Of a stretch of DNA of 64,000 bases, positions 54,689-63,281 are shown piece after piece. The stretch comes from Acetobacterium woodii DSM 1030 (GTDB taxonomy: Bacteria > Bacillota > Clostridia > Eubacteriales > Eubacteriaceae). The first letter of the stretch is position 1; each line of letters opens with the position of its first letter. The translations under genes and the position numbers were made by a program. The DNA lies in contig NC_016894.1 in NCBI RefSeq assembly GCF_000247605.1, forward strand, positions 3,833,732 to 3,897,731. Reading direction: 5' to 3'. The notes beneath the pieces are model-generated. The model was given only the letters and a program-made list of their open reading frames with translations, did not search any database and was not told the DNA's origin.

Positions 54689-55657
54689 ATGTACGAGTGG
54701 CATCAACAAATTCAAACAATCGTTGATGAAATTGACAACTGTATTAAAAATTATAATGGCGAAGCCTTAACACTTCACTTTCTTTCTCACAAGCTGGGTT
54801 ATTCCGAATTTTATACCACCAGAAAGTTTAAAGAAATAGCCGGTATGCAATTTCGGGATTATCTGCGCCATCGGAAATTAGCCTTTGCGCTCAAAGAGGT
54901 CCGTGATCGTAACAAAAGCTTTTTAGATATCGCTTTCGATTATGGTTTTTCATCCCATGAAGCTTTTACCAGAGCTTTTAAGGGAACCTATGGTGTAACT
55001 CCCAGTGAGTACCGAAAAAAGCCTACCCCTGTCATTCTTCGTACAAAAATAAACCCTTTTGATCGCTACTTTTTTGGATTTGGAGAAATTGGTATGATTA
55101 AATCGACAGCTGATGTTAAAATTTATTTTGTAACTATTCCGGCCCACAAATTTTTGCACATTAAAAACTATCAAAGTAATGGGTATTGGGATTTTTGGCA
55201 AAAGCAAAACCTTATTCCGGGACAAGACTACGAAACAATTTGCGGTTTGCTTGATAGTATCAAAGGCAAATTAGATGATGATGGCGGGAGCGAATCGAAC
55301 AGCGGCAGTGGTCAGTTGATGGCCTACATTAATGACCCCAACGGCCGACTCTGCGATTGGGGCATTCCCCGTACCGAGTGTTATGGTGCCCGTCTTCCTT
55401 TTGATTATAACGGCGAGATCCCATCCCAAATGCTGATGCTTGATGTTCCCGAGGCCGAATATATTGTTTTTGAACATGGGCCCTTCGATTATGAACAGGA
55501 AAATCGGAGTGTCGAAGCAACAATGGAAAAAGCCATGGCAACTTTTGATTTTTCCGGCACGGGTTACTGCTTTGATCCTTCCCCCGGTAGAATTATTTAT
55601 TTGTTATATAATCCCGAGCGGTTTTGGAAGTATATCAGACCCGTACGAAGTAAATAA
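54689..55657 (+). CDS. AraC family regulator with GyrI-like C-terminal domain
   Basis: About 322 residues from ATG 54689; GAGGTGA lies 9 nt upstream, so the in-frame GTG at 54677 within it is not used. The N-terminal third is the AraC DNA-binding domain (LHFLSHKLGYSEFYTTRKFK; DIAFDYGFSSHEAFTRAFKG). The rest is a GyrI-like ligand domain. It is a second such regulator within 5 kb (see 49396), with no obvious target next to it. Confidence 0.87.
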   Translation: MYEWHQQIQTIVDEIDNCIKNYNGEALTLHFLSHKLGYSEFYTTRKFKEIAGMQFRDYLRHRKLAFALKEVRDRNKSFLDIAFDYGFSSHEAFTRAFKGTYGVTPSEYRKKPTPVILRTKINPFDRYFFGFGEIGMIKSTADVKIYFVTIPAHKFLHIKNYQSNGYWDFWQKQNLIPGQDYETICGLLDSIKGKLDDDGGSESNSGSGQLMAYINDPNGRLCDWGIPRTECYGARLPFDYNGEIPSQMLMLDVPEAEYIVFEHGPFDYEQENRSVEATMEKAMATFDFSGTGYCFDPSPGRIIYLLYNPERFWKYIRPVRSK

Positions 55658-55741
55658 AATCGTTATCTTTAAACACGCACTGCTGACCGCCATGTTAACA
55701 TTTTTTATTTCCATATTCCCATTTAATTAACCTAACAACCA

Positions 55742-56335
55742 TCATTTAGATCTTGAAGTTTTTTTATATATTAAATCAAAATATTTCTTTGCCGCTTCTA
55801 CCAGGTCATAGTTTCCTCCTGTTGAACTCCAGTTTACAGCTAATCCTAAAAATGCCGATGCAAAACAATATGATAAATCTTCAGCTGAAGTATCGGCATC
55901 AAGTTCCCCTGTTTCTTGAGCTTTATAGGTATATTCAATAACCATTTGTCGTAATCTTTTCAAATTCGGATCAAAATCATTTAACCTAAAGTTGAACATA
56001 TAATTTTGTTGTTCCATATCAATTTTAATTAAATTTTTTAATATATCCGTATTCAAATTTGCAATGCCTTTTATATGAATTTGTTTAATTTTCCAGCATT
56101 TATCAAGCCATGTTATTTCATTATCGATATCCTTTAAACTAGTTTCTATATCTTCATCAACTAAAGAAAAATAATCTAAAAGCAGTGTTTTCTTCGAATC
56201 ATAATGATAATAAAATGTCCTCTTTGTAATATTGCAGCTCTCACATATTTCGTTAATCGTTACATTATCAAATCCATTTTTCTTAAAAAGCTCAATCGCT
56301 TTAACCAAAATTGTATGTTTTATATTTTCTATCAT
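55742..56335 (-). CDS. TetR/AcrR family regulator
   Basis: About 197 residues from ATG 56335 (CGGAGGAAT upstream). N-terminal helix-turn-helix: GFDNVTINEICESCNITKRTFYYHYDSKKTLLLDYF. It is divergent from the old-yellow-enzyme gene; a perfect dyad overlapping that gene's -10 box is its probable operator, so it likely represses the enzyme gene and perhaps itself. The ligand may be a substrate of the reductase. Confidence 0.9.
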   Translation of the reverse strand: MIENIKHTILVKAIELFKKNGFDNVTINEICESCNITKRTFYYHYDSKKTLLLDYFSLVDEDIETSLKDIDNEITWLDKCWKIKQIHIKGIANLNTDILKNLIKIDMEQQNYMFNFRLNDFDPNLKRLRQMVIEYTYKAQETGELDADTSAEDLSYCFASAFLGLAVNWSSTGGNYDLVEAAKKYFDLIYKKTSRSK

Positions 56336-56408
56336 AGTTATTCCTCCGATATATATCTGCAATTTTATCATACTTATTAAAATATATTAAATTTATATTT
56401 GCAAAATA

Positions 56409-56452
56409 TTGACATCTCATACACCGCGGTATACAATCAACGTATACCGTGG
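56409..56452 (+). promoter_or_regulatory. promoter and TetR operator of the old yellow enzyme gene
   Basis: TTGACA (56409-56414), 17-bp spacer, TACAAT (56432-56437). The dyad CCGCGGTATAC-N7-GTATACCGTGG (56424-56452) overlaps spacer and -10 and has one mismatch between arms. Confidence 0.85.
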
Positions 56453-56493
56453 TAACAAAATTATTTTAAACTTATCAAAGTGAGGTGCTTTTT

Positions 56494-58491
56494 ATGAAAA
56501 GTAAAACGGATGCATTATTTCAGCCTATGAGTATAGGTACAATGAGGGTAAAAAACAGAATCGCAATGGCTCCAATGGGTTTACATTCAAAAAATCCTGA
56601 TGGAAGTTTTAATCAAGATGCTGTTGATTTATACGTTGCTCGCGCTAAGGGGGGCGTCGGATTAATTGTAACAACCGGTATCGCATGCCAGAATAAACTC
56701 GACTCAATGCGCGCTACCTTGGCAACTGCAGGTGATTCTTATGTCACCGCTTCCAAAAAGCTTACCGATGAAGTACACAAGTATGGTGCTAAAATTGTGC
56801 TCCAAATCGCAAATGGTGCTGGCAGAAATCGAAAAAATGGTTTCTTTTTAGACAATGACCCTATTTCTTCTTCGGAAAATCCAAATGTTTGGCATCCTGA
56901 AATGATGCATCGTGCATTAACAACAGCAGAAGTCCAATTTCTTATCCAATCTTATGCTAATGGTGCTTATGTTGCAAAACAGGCCGGCTTTGATGGGGTA
57001 GAAGTTCATGCGCTTCATGAAGGATACCTAATGGATCAATTTTCTATGGAATGTACTAATCGTCGTACCGATCAATATGGCGGAAGCTTAGAAAACAGAC
57101 TTCGTTATGCTACCGAAACAGTACAAGCAATAAAAGAAAAATGCGGAAAAGATTTTCCTGTTTTGATAAGATATAGTGTTAAAAGCTATATGAAAGGATT
57201 TGGTCTTGATAAAGGTGCCCTTCCGGGAGAAAAATTTGAAGAATTTGGCCGTGATTTAGAAGAAAGTGCTAAAATAGCCAAAATTCTTCAGGATGCTGGT
57301 TATGATGCTTTAGATGCAGACAATGGCACTTATGAATCATGGTATTTTGCACACCCACCAGTATATATGCCAAAAGCATGTAACTTGGCAGATGCTCAAT
57401 ATATAAAGCAATTTGTTGATATTCCTGTTATCTGTGCCGGTAAAATGGATGATCCAGAAATAGGCAGCGAAGCTGTTGCGAGTGGGAGTATTGATGCTAT
57501 TTCTGTTGGCCGAGCACTCCTTGCTGACCCTGAATGGCCAAACAAAGTACAAACTGAAAACTTTGATGATATCAGACCTTGCATCGGATGTCATGCCGGA
57601 TGTTTGGAGCGGTTTTTTGCCGGCAAAAATACTTCATGTGCAATTAATCCACAAGTTGGCATGGAAAAAAAATATGAAATTAAACCCGCTGATGTTAAAA
57701 AAAATATTATGGTCATCGGTGGCGGTATAAGCGGTATGGAAGCCGCAAGAATTAGCGCCCTTAGAGGGCATAAAGTAGATTTATATGAACGTACAAACAG
57801 CCTTGGCGGTGTTTTCATCCCGGCTTCTTCTATGAGTTTTAAAGAAGAAGATAAAAAATTAATTCAATGGTATGTGAAACAACTTAAAGATACTGGCGTA
57901 ACCATTCATATGAATACCGAAGTAAATGAAAACATTATAAAAGCTGCTAAACCAAATTCTATTTTTGTCGCAACTGGTTCTACGGCAAGAAAGCTAAACA
58001 TAAATAGCGCAAGTTCAGAAAAAGTTATAACCGCAGTGGAAGCATTATTGGAAACTAAACCAATCGGTGATAAAGTGGTCGTTATCGGCGGAGGGCTTAC
58101 TGGTGTTGAAATCGGGTATAGCCTAACAAAAGATAAAGGAAAACATGTAGAAATACTTGAAATGCTGCCTGACATTTTACAAGTACAGGATCTAAACGCT
58201 GCCAATAAAACGATGCTTCAAAATCTTGTATTATCTCATAACATTGGCGTTCATACTAATGCCAAAGTTACCGCAATCACATCGAAAGGCGTGCAATTTG
58301 AAGAAAACGGAGCCACTGTGGAATTAGATGCCGACACAATTATTACAAGTATTGGCTATATCAGCGATAAATCACTCTATGAAGCAATCCATGATTGTGG
58401 TGCAGAAGTGTATTTAATTGGAGATGCATCAAAAGTATCTAATCTAATGGGCGCTATTTGGGATGCCTATGAAATTGCTATGGCAATTTAA
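56494..58491 (+). CDS. NADH:flavin oxidoreductase / 2,4-dienoyl-CoA reductase-type old yellow enzyme
   Basis: About 665 residues from ATG 56494 (GAGGTG upstream). The N-terminal FMN TIM barrel (MRVKNRIAMAPMG; GVEVHALHEGYLMDQF; GRALLADPEWP) is followed by the four-cysteine [4Fe-4S] segment CIGCHAGC...SCAINP. The C-terminal FAD/NAD(P) domains follow, with VIGGGISGMEAA and VVIGGGLTGVEIG. The family reduces activated C=C bonds such as enoates, dienoyl-CoAs or bile-acid enones (BaiCD/BaiH). Which substrate is used here is open. Regulated by the divergent TetR gene. Confidence 0.9.
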   Translation: MKSKTDALFQPMSIGTMRVKNRIAMAPMGLHSKNPDGSFNQDAVDLYVARAKGGVGLIVTTGIACQNKLDSMRATLATAGDSYVTASKKLTDEVHKYGAKIVLQIANGAGRNRKNGFFLDNDPISSSENPNVWHPEMMHRALTTAEVQFLIQSYANGAYVAKQAGFDGVEVHALHEGYLMDQFSMECTNRRTDQYGGSLENRLRYATETVQAIKEKCGKDFPVLIRYSVKSYMKGFGLDKGALPGEKFEEFGRDLEESAKIAKILQDAGYDALDADNGTYESWYFAHPPVYMPKACNLADAQYIKQFVDIPVICAGKMDDPEIGSEAVASGSIDAISVGRALLADPEWPNKVQTENFDDIRPCIGCHAGCLERFFAGKNTSCAINPQVGMEKKYEIKPADVKKNIMVIGGGISGMEAARISALRGHKVDLYERTNSLGGVFIPASSMSFKEEDKKLIQWYVKQLKDTGVTIHMNTEVNENIIKAAKPNSIFVATGSTARKLNINSASSEKVITAVEALLETKPIGDKVVVIGGGLTGVEIGYSLTKDKGKHVEILEMLPDILQVQDLNAANKTMLQNLVLSHNIGVHTNAKVTAITSKGVQFEENGATVELDADTIITSIGYISDKSLYEAIHDCGAEVYLIGDASKVSNLMGAIWDAYEIAMAI

Positions 58492-58596
58492 AAAATAAAA
58501 GATCCCGCCCTGCTAACCAGGACAAATTTTTTGAATAATTCCCTTCGACCTTATAAATTCCTTAAAAATGACTGTTATCATAACCATAACAACTTT

Positions 58597-58765
58597 AGGT
58601 AATTGCGAAATGAAAAAACATCAAATAACGGTTGCTTTAGGTGCAGTTTCCACAAACGATTTCGTAACGTGTCGGCGAACAGTTCATCGGACTGTCCGCC
58701 GTACCGTGTAGAAATTGTTTCGTGCGAAACTGGGCCCAAAGCTCATGGCACTTTTGCAATTACCT
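58597..58765 (+). mobile_element. MITE copy 5 (169 bp)
   Basis: Full copy beginning AGGTAATTGCGAAA and ending TTTTGCAATTACCT. The flanks CATAACAACT (left, before TT) and CATAACAACT (right, after A) are a 10-bp exact duplication. Its right end is 30 bp from the start codon of the ABC ATPase gene, so the ABC operon promoter lies inside or before it. Confidence 0.92.
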
Positions 58766-58795
58766 ACATAACAACTCACAATGGAGGAATTTATC

Positions 58796-59497
58796 ATGTC
58801 GGAGTACATCCTAAAAACAAATCATGTTTCTAAAAAATTTAAACAGACCGATGCCATAAAAGATTTATCGATGTCGGTTAGAAAAAATTCGGTCTACGGT
58901 TTATTAGGACCTAACGGTGCTGGTAAATCGACATTTTTGAAGATGGTTACCGGCATTATCCGACCCACTTCAGGCGAAATAATATTCAATAATCATCCTT
59001 GGACTCGAAAAGATTTATTAAATATCGGTTCCTTAATCGAATCACCGCCACTGTATGAGAATTTAACGGCATTTGAAAATTTAAAAGTACGTGCGCTGCT
59101 GCTGGGGATTTCCACAGATAGATGTCACCAAGTTTTACAACAAATGGACTTAATGGCTACTAACAATAAAAAGGTAGCCAATTTTTCGTTGGGCATGAAA
59201 CAGCGCTTAGGCATCGCCTTGGCGTTACTGAACAACCCCCAATTATTAGTTTTAGATGAACCAACAAACGGGTTAGACCCTTTTGGAATTGAAGAATTAC
59301 GGGTCATGATTAAAAACTTTGCCGCATCAGGGATCGCGGTTATTATCTCCAGTCATATTTTAAGCGAAATCCAACAAGTTGCCGACGACATCGGGATTAT
59401 CTACAATGGCTCACTTCTATATCAAGATAAAATTGACGCCCATAAAAACCTCGAACAATTATTTATGGATATCATCAGAAAGGAGCGTGCTTCCTGA
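58796..59497 (+). CDS. ABC transporter ATP-binding protein, lantibiotic-immunity (LanF/BcrA) type
   Basis: 233 residues from ATG 58796 (GGAGG upstream). Walker A GPNGAGKST, signature FSLGMKQR and Walker B LLVLDEPTNGLDP are intact. The short length and the two following ABC-2 permeases are the LanF-LanE-LanG layout of self-protection against lantibiotics or bacitracin-like peptides. It is first in a five-gene operon with a two-component system; no peptide precursor or modification gene is in the window. Confidence 0.9.
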   Translation: MSEYILKTNHVSKKFKQTDAIKDLSMSVRKNSVYGLLGPNGAGKSTFLKMVTGIIRPTSGEIIFNNHPWTRKDLLNIGSLIESPPLYENLTAFENLKVRALLLGISTDRCHQVLQQMDLMATNNKKVANFSLGMKQRLGIALALLNNPQLLVLDEPTNGLDPFGIEELRVMIKNFAASGIAVIISSHILSEIQQVADDIGIIYNGSLLYQDKIDAHKNLEQLFMDIIRKERAS

Positions 59498-60258
59498 TGT
59501 TACAAGCCTATTTAAACGCAGAAAACTTAAAATTTAAACACTCCTTATTTAGAAAACTGATACTATTTATTCCCGCTGCTTTAATTTTAATCTCGTTGGT
59601 ATTTATTTTTGTCGGGATTGGGTTAGGTGGTTTTTCAAGCGCAATGGTTTGCAATTGGTGTATGCCGATTGGATCTTTATCCGTTATGTTTTTATGTCAT
59701 TTAGTGAATAATAAAGATCAAAAACACGGCTACCGAACGCTTTATAGCTTACCGATCGACTTAAAGCAGATCTTTATTGCAAAAACCATCTTGATCGCAC
59801 TGAATCTTTTGATCATCTCATTATTACTGTCATTTATCACAGTTATCGCCGAATCCATCGTATCCGGTCTTTTTATTGCGCTAAGCCATAGCGACTATTA
59901 TCTTTTAGGTTATGGCTTGTTGTGGCTCTCATTATTATGGCAGATCCCCTTCTGTTTGTTTTTGGATCAAAAAGTGGGATTTGTTGCTGCTGTGATCATC
60001 AATTTATTCGCCAGCGCATTCGGCGGTTTGTTTTTTTCCTTAACCCCTTTGTTTTGGTTTTTCCCTTATAGCTGGCCGGCTCGGTTTATGGTGACATTAT
60101 TTGGCGTTTTACCCAACGGATTATTGGTCAATGGCGGTTCTCGATTGATTTTAAATCCCGGCGCAAGTGCATTACTGGTATTAATAAGCTTACTTACCTC
60201 ATTGCTTCTGACGGTTTTATTTTCCCGCTGGTACCGAAAGCAGGTGTATCGCAAATGA
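59497..60258 (+). CDS. ABC-2 permease, lantibiotic-immunity (LanE/MutE) type
   Basis: 253 residues with six membrane spans, starting at the base that ends the ATPase stop codon (TGATG overlap). The pattern LIFIPAALILISLVFIF ... KDQKHGYRTLYSLPIDLKQIFIAK matches LanE-type permeases. It would form the membrane channel with the following LanG-type protein and expel peptides from the membrane. Confidence 0.82.
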   Translation: MLQAYLNAENLKFKHSLFRKLILFIPAALILISLVFIFVGIGLGGFSSAMVCNWCMPIGSLSVMFLCHLVNNKDQKHGYRTLYSLPIDLKQIFIAKTILIALNLLIISLLLSFITVIAESIVSGLFIALSHSDYYLLGYGLLWLSLLWQIPFCLFLDQKVGFVAAVIINLFASAFGGLFFSLTPLFWFFPYSWPARFMVTLFGVLPNGLLVNGGSRLILNPGASALLVLISLLTSLLLTVLFSRWYRKQVYRK

Positions 60259-60983
60259 CGATTTTAAGGGAGTTTTTTTCCAACTTTACCAAGATCAAAC
60301 GTACGCCTGTTATTTTACTCCATTTGTTACCGCCGATCGTGATCACAACATTATTTTTCGTTTATTATGCTTCTGGCGGGTACCATCTTATTTCCGATGT
60401 GCGCTTGTTTTTCGTAATTCTACAAATTGGTTATCCGATTTTTGTTAGTATTGTTGTCCCTATTTTAATCAATTTAGATCGACATAACGGGATTCAAAAT
60501 GCACTCGGTTTAGTCCCCTCGCGAAGTAGCGTATATCTGGGAAAATGGTTATTTTTAATGTTTCTTTCGGCGATCAATATGATACTATATGAAGTGTGTT
60601 TCTATGTTGGGGTCAATTTTTTTCCAGGCATCAATATGCCCCCCTTCGGTGCGTCGCTGGTCATCTTTGGTGTTTTTTTATTTAGCAACTTATTTTTATA
60701 TTTATTACACATACTGATTGCTTTTCGATTTGGTTCAAGTCTTTCGGTTTTGACCGGGATATCCGGCACCATTTTAGCCGGTTACTTCGAAAATGCGATT
60801 GGTGATAAAATTTGGCCCTTCATTCCCTGGGAGTGGGGTGTTCGGTTTTTGGAGAATTATTTTAACTTTTCAAATGTCCCTGTTTTTCCCGGAATTATTG
60901 CCCTGATGATAATGACTTCGTTTATTCTGATTGTATCGCTATTATGGTTTAGTCACTGGGAAGGCAACGTGATCCAAGAATAA
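60255..60983 (+). CDS. ABC-2 permease, lantibiotic-immunity (LanG/MutG) type
   Basis: 242 residues, six spans, overlapping the preceding gene by 4 bp. ILREFFSNFTKIKRTPVILLHLLPP at the start and HNGIQNALGLVPSRSSVYLGKWL in the first loop follow the LanG pattern. Second half of the exporter dimer. A ribosome binding site for the response regulator follows directly. Confidence 0.8.
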   Translation: MTILREFFSNFTKIKRTPVILLHLLPPIVITTLFFVYYASGGYHLISDVRLFFVILQIGYPIFVSIVVPILINLDRHNGIQNALGLVPSRSSVYLGKWLFLMFLSAINMILYEVCFYVGVNFFPGINMPPFGASLVIFGVFLFSNLFLYLLHILIAFRFGSSLSVLTGISGTILAGYFENAIGDKIWPFIPWEWGVRFLENYFNFSNVPVFPGIIALMIMTSFILIVSLLWFSHWEGNVIQE

Positions 60984-60998
60984 AAAAGGAGGCAACCA

Positions 60999-61673
60999 AT
61001 GTCGAAATTGTTAGTGGTCGATGATGACCTTGAGATGCTGTCGCTGGTGCGCGCCGCCTTAGAAAAAGACGGCCACCAGATCGACACCGAAGCGGATGCC
61101 GCTATCGTACAGCCCGCTCGGTGTCAGTTGTACGATCTTTTGCTACTCGATGTGATGATGCCCAACGAAGATGGCTTTTCCCTTTGTCGCCGAATTCGGG
61201 CTGAGGTGGATTGTCCGATTCTCTTTTTAACCGCCAAGGCGGAAGACGCCGCTCTGGTCCAGGGCTTTGGTCTGGGCGCCGATGATTACATTAAAAAACC
61301 CTTCAGTCTTGCGGAACTGCGCGCACGGGTAAACGCCCATCTGCGGCGGGAGGTCCGTCAGCCGACCCACACCCTGAGCCGCGGCGGTGTACGCTTTGAC
61401 ATGCAGGCCAAAGTGGCCATCGCCGGCGAACACCCCTTGCCCTTTACCAAGGGCGAATATGCAATCTGTGAGTATCTGGCTCTGCATGCCGGTCAAGTCT
61501 TTACCAAAGAACAATTATATGAAGCAGTTTTTGGTTTTGATGCCGAGGGCGACCCGTCGGCTGTTGCGGAGCACATCAAAAATATCCGCGCCAAGCTAAA
61601 AAGCGACGACATCAACCCCATCAAAACTGTTTGGGGGGTGGGCTACAAATGGCAAAAAAACAACGTTCTATAA
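60999..61673 (+). CDS. OmpR-family response regulator
   Basis: 224 residues, AGGAGG before ATG. Receiver domain with the acidic pair DDD (9-11), the phospho-acceptor Asp in LLLLDVMMP, LTAK and IKKPF with the conserved Lys; C-terminal winged helix (VFTKEQLYEAVFGFDAEGDPSAVAEHIKNIRAKL). It likely controls the upstream LanFEG genes. The codons and base composition here (many GCC, CGC, CTG) are clearly GC-richer than in the three transporter genes, which suggests a separate origin. Confidence 0.92.
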   Translation: MSKLLVVDDDLEMLSLVRAALEKDGHQIDTEADAAIVQPARCQLYDLLLLDVMMPNEDGFSLCRRIRAEVDCPILFLTAKAEDAALVQGFGLGADDYIKKPFSLAELRARVNAHLRREVRQPTHTLSRGGVRFDMQAKVAIAGEHPLPFTKGEYAICEYLALHAGQVFTKEQLYEAVFGFDAEGDPSAVAEHIKNIRAKLKSDDINPIKTVWGVGYKWQKNNVL

Positions 61674-62980
61674 GCCTTTCCTTGGTACTTTTACGCTTTG
61701 CCATCGTAATGCTTGGCAGTATGGTTTTTTGTTGTCTGCTCTGGTATCTCTGCTTTTGGCGGCTTGAAAACGCCGATGTTATTTGCCAGAGCTTTGTCGC
61801 CTACCAACAGGTCGAGCAAATGCTGGCTGGGGAACCAAAAACCTTTATTTCTCCAGGTGATAATTTCATCGCTGAATACGCTTTGTTTGACCAAAATGGC
61901 AACGTGTTAGAAAGCAACGTAACAGCAAAAAAACTGGAAGACCTGACTGAGTTTTTATCGGTCGCTACCCCCAACCTCAATGTTTTACGATACCCCTATG
62001 CGGATGGCAGCACCGTCATCTTTCACTGGTATTACCGAGCCGAGTTTGTTGACCCGCTGTTGCGCGGCATGTTGCCCCCCTTTGAATACCTATGGATGGC
62101 AACACTTGGGATCGTCTGGGTGTTTTGTCTGTTGTTTAACACCTTGTGGCTGCGTCGGTTCCTCGCCGCCAAACTAAAACTATTTGGCGAAGTGAGCGCA
62201 AAAATCGGCGCACAAGAGCTGGATTTCACAATTCCCCACGCCGGCATCCGGGAGTACGACCAGGCGCTCGATGCGATGGAACATATGCGGGAGGCGTTAT
62301 ACCAGTCCCTGTCTGACCAATGGGCGACCCAACAAAAACGCGAGGCGGAAATAGCCGCACTCGCGCATGATTTAAAAACCCCGCTCACCTTGGTGGGCGG
62401 TAATGCCGAACTTTTGCTGGATGAAGAACTGCCTGAGCGCAGCCGTAAAATGGTGGCCACGATTGTGGCCAGCAACGACCGGGCCAAACACTATCTCGTC
62501 AGCTTGCTGGAAACCTCTGCCGGTGCCGATGAAAGCTTTAAAGACACCAGTCTACCCACCATGTTTAACGAACTTTGTCAACGTACAATGACGATCGCCG
62601 AAACCAGGCGGATTTGCCTGCACACCCAAAATGAACTGCTCGGTGCTGCAAACATTCAGAAAGACCATTTACTTCGCGCCCTCGCGAATGTGATACAAAA
62701 TGCTATCGAGCATACCCCGGCGGGTAAAAACGTCTATTTGGAAGGCCGCATGGCCGATAACGGCTGGCAAATTACGGTGTGCGATGAAGGTCCCGGTTTT
62801 AGCAAAGCAGCCTTACACCATGCCACCGAGCGCCTCTGGCGTGATGATCCCGCACGTGGCGTTGATGGACACAATGGCCTGGGTTTGTGGTTTGCCGCCC
62901 AAGTCGTTAAAACCCACGCCGGACAACTGGAACTGCAAAACTGCGATTCTGGTGGGGTGGTTACAATCAAATTTTGCTAA
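61649..62980 (+). CDS. sensor histidine kinase
   Basis: About 443 residues from ATG 61649, overlapping the response-regulator gene by 25 bp. Two membrane spans (about 13-38 and 150-172) enclose an external sensor loop. A HAMP-like linker leads to the H-box HDLKTPLTL, N-box NVIQNAIEHTP, G1 CDEGPGF and G2 GHNGLGLWFA. It pairs with the response regulator. The long external loop differs from the very short loops of BceS-type kinases, so it may bind its peptide ligand directly. Confidence 0.9.
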   Translation: MAKKQRSISLSLVLLRFAIVMLGSMVFCCLLWYLCFWRLENADVICQSFVAYQQVEQMLAGEPKTFISPGDNFIAEYALFDQNGNVLESNVTAKKLEDLTEFLSVATPNLNVLRYPYADGSTVIFHWYYRAEFVDPLLRGMLPPFEYLWMATLGIVWVFCLLFNTLWLRRFLAAKLKLFGEVSAKIGAQELDFTIPHAGIREYDQALDAMEHMREALYQSLSDQWATQQKREAEIAALAHDLKTPLTLVGGNAELLLDEELPERSRKMVATIVASNDRAKHYLVSLLETSAGADESFKDTSLPTMFNELCQRTMTIAETRRICLHTQNELLGAANIQKDHLLRALANVIQNAIEHTPAGKNVYLEGRMADNGWQITVCDEGPGFSKAALHHATERLWRDDPARGVDGHNGLGLWFAAQVVKTHAGQLELQNCDSGGVVTIKFC

Positions 62981-63056
62981 ACCGCTAGAGATGACAAGGG
63001 GATGATGCTTCGTTTGTTATGAAAAAACAGCACAAAAAAGCCATCCCCATTGAATC

Positions 63057-63210
63057 CTACCTTAACTGCTTTCTCATGACCAGTCCTTGATCCGATTCCA
63101 AAAACACATGAAATCCACTTTTTTTGTACATCTCAAAATAGCCGCCAAAATCTGATGATTGATAACTAGATTCTTTATACGGGTATGCCTCAAGAAAGTC
63201 AAATTGGATA
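63057..63210 (-). pseudogene. C-terminal piece of a GNAT acetyltransferase cut by an IS3 element
   Basis: A minus-strand frame with no start reads FLEAYPYKESSYQS, then FGGYFEMYKKSGFHVFLESD to a TAG at 63057-63059. The MYKKSGF block matches the end of GNAT domains. Homology ends at the border of the IS3 element near 63210-63224, so the rest of the gene was displaced by that insertion. Confidence 0.6.
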
Positions 63211-63281
63211 GGTTACAATAAACTGGACAATAAAATTGTGGGCAGGTAAAATAAAAACAATAAATAAAGGAGACCTGCCAA

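Noticed and set aside
58597-58833. 76-codon plus-strand frame across MITE copy 5 and the ABC ATPase start
   Set aside because: Made of MITE sequence and out of frame with the ATPase; no ribosome binding site.
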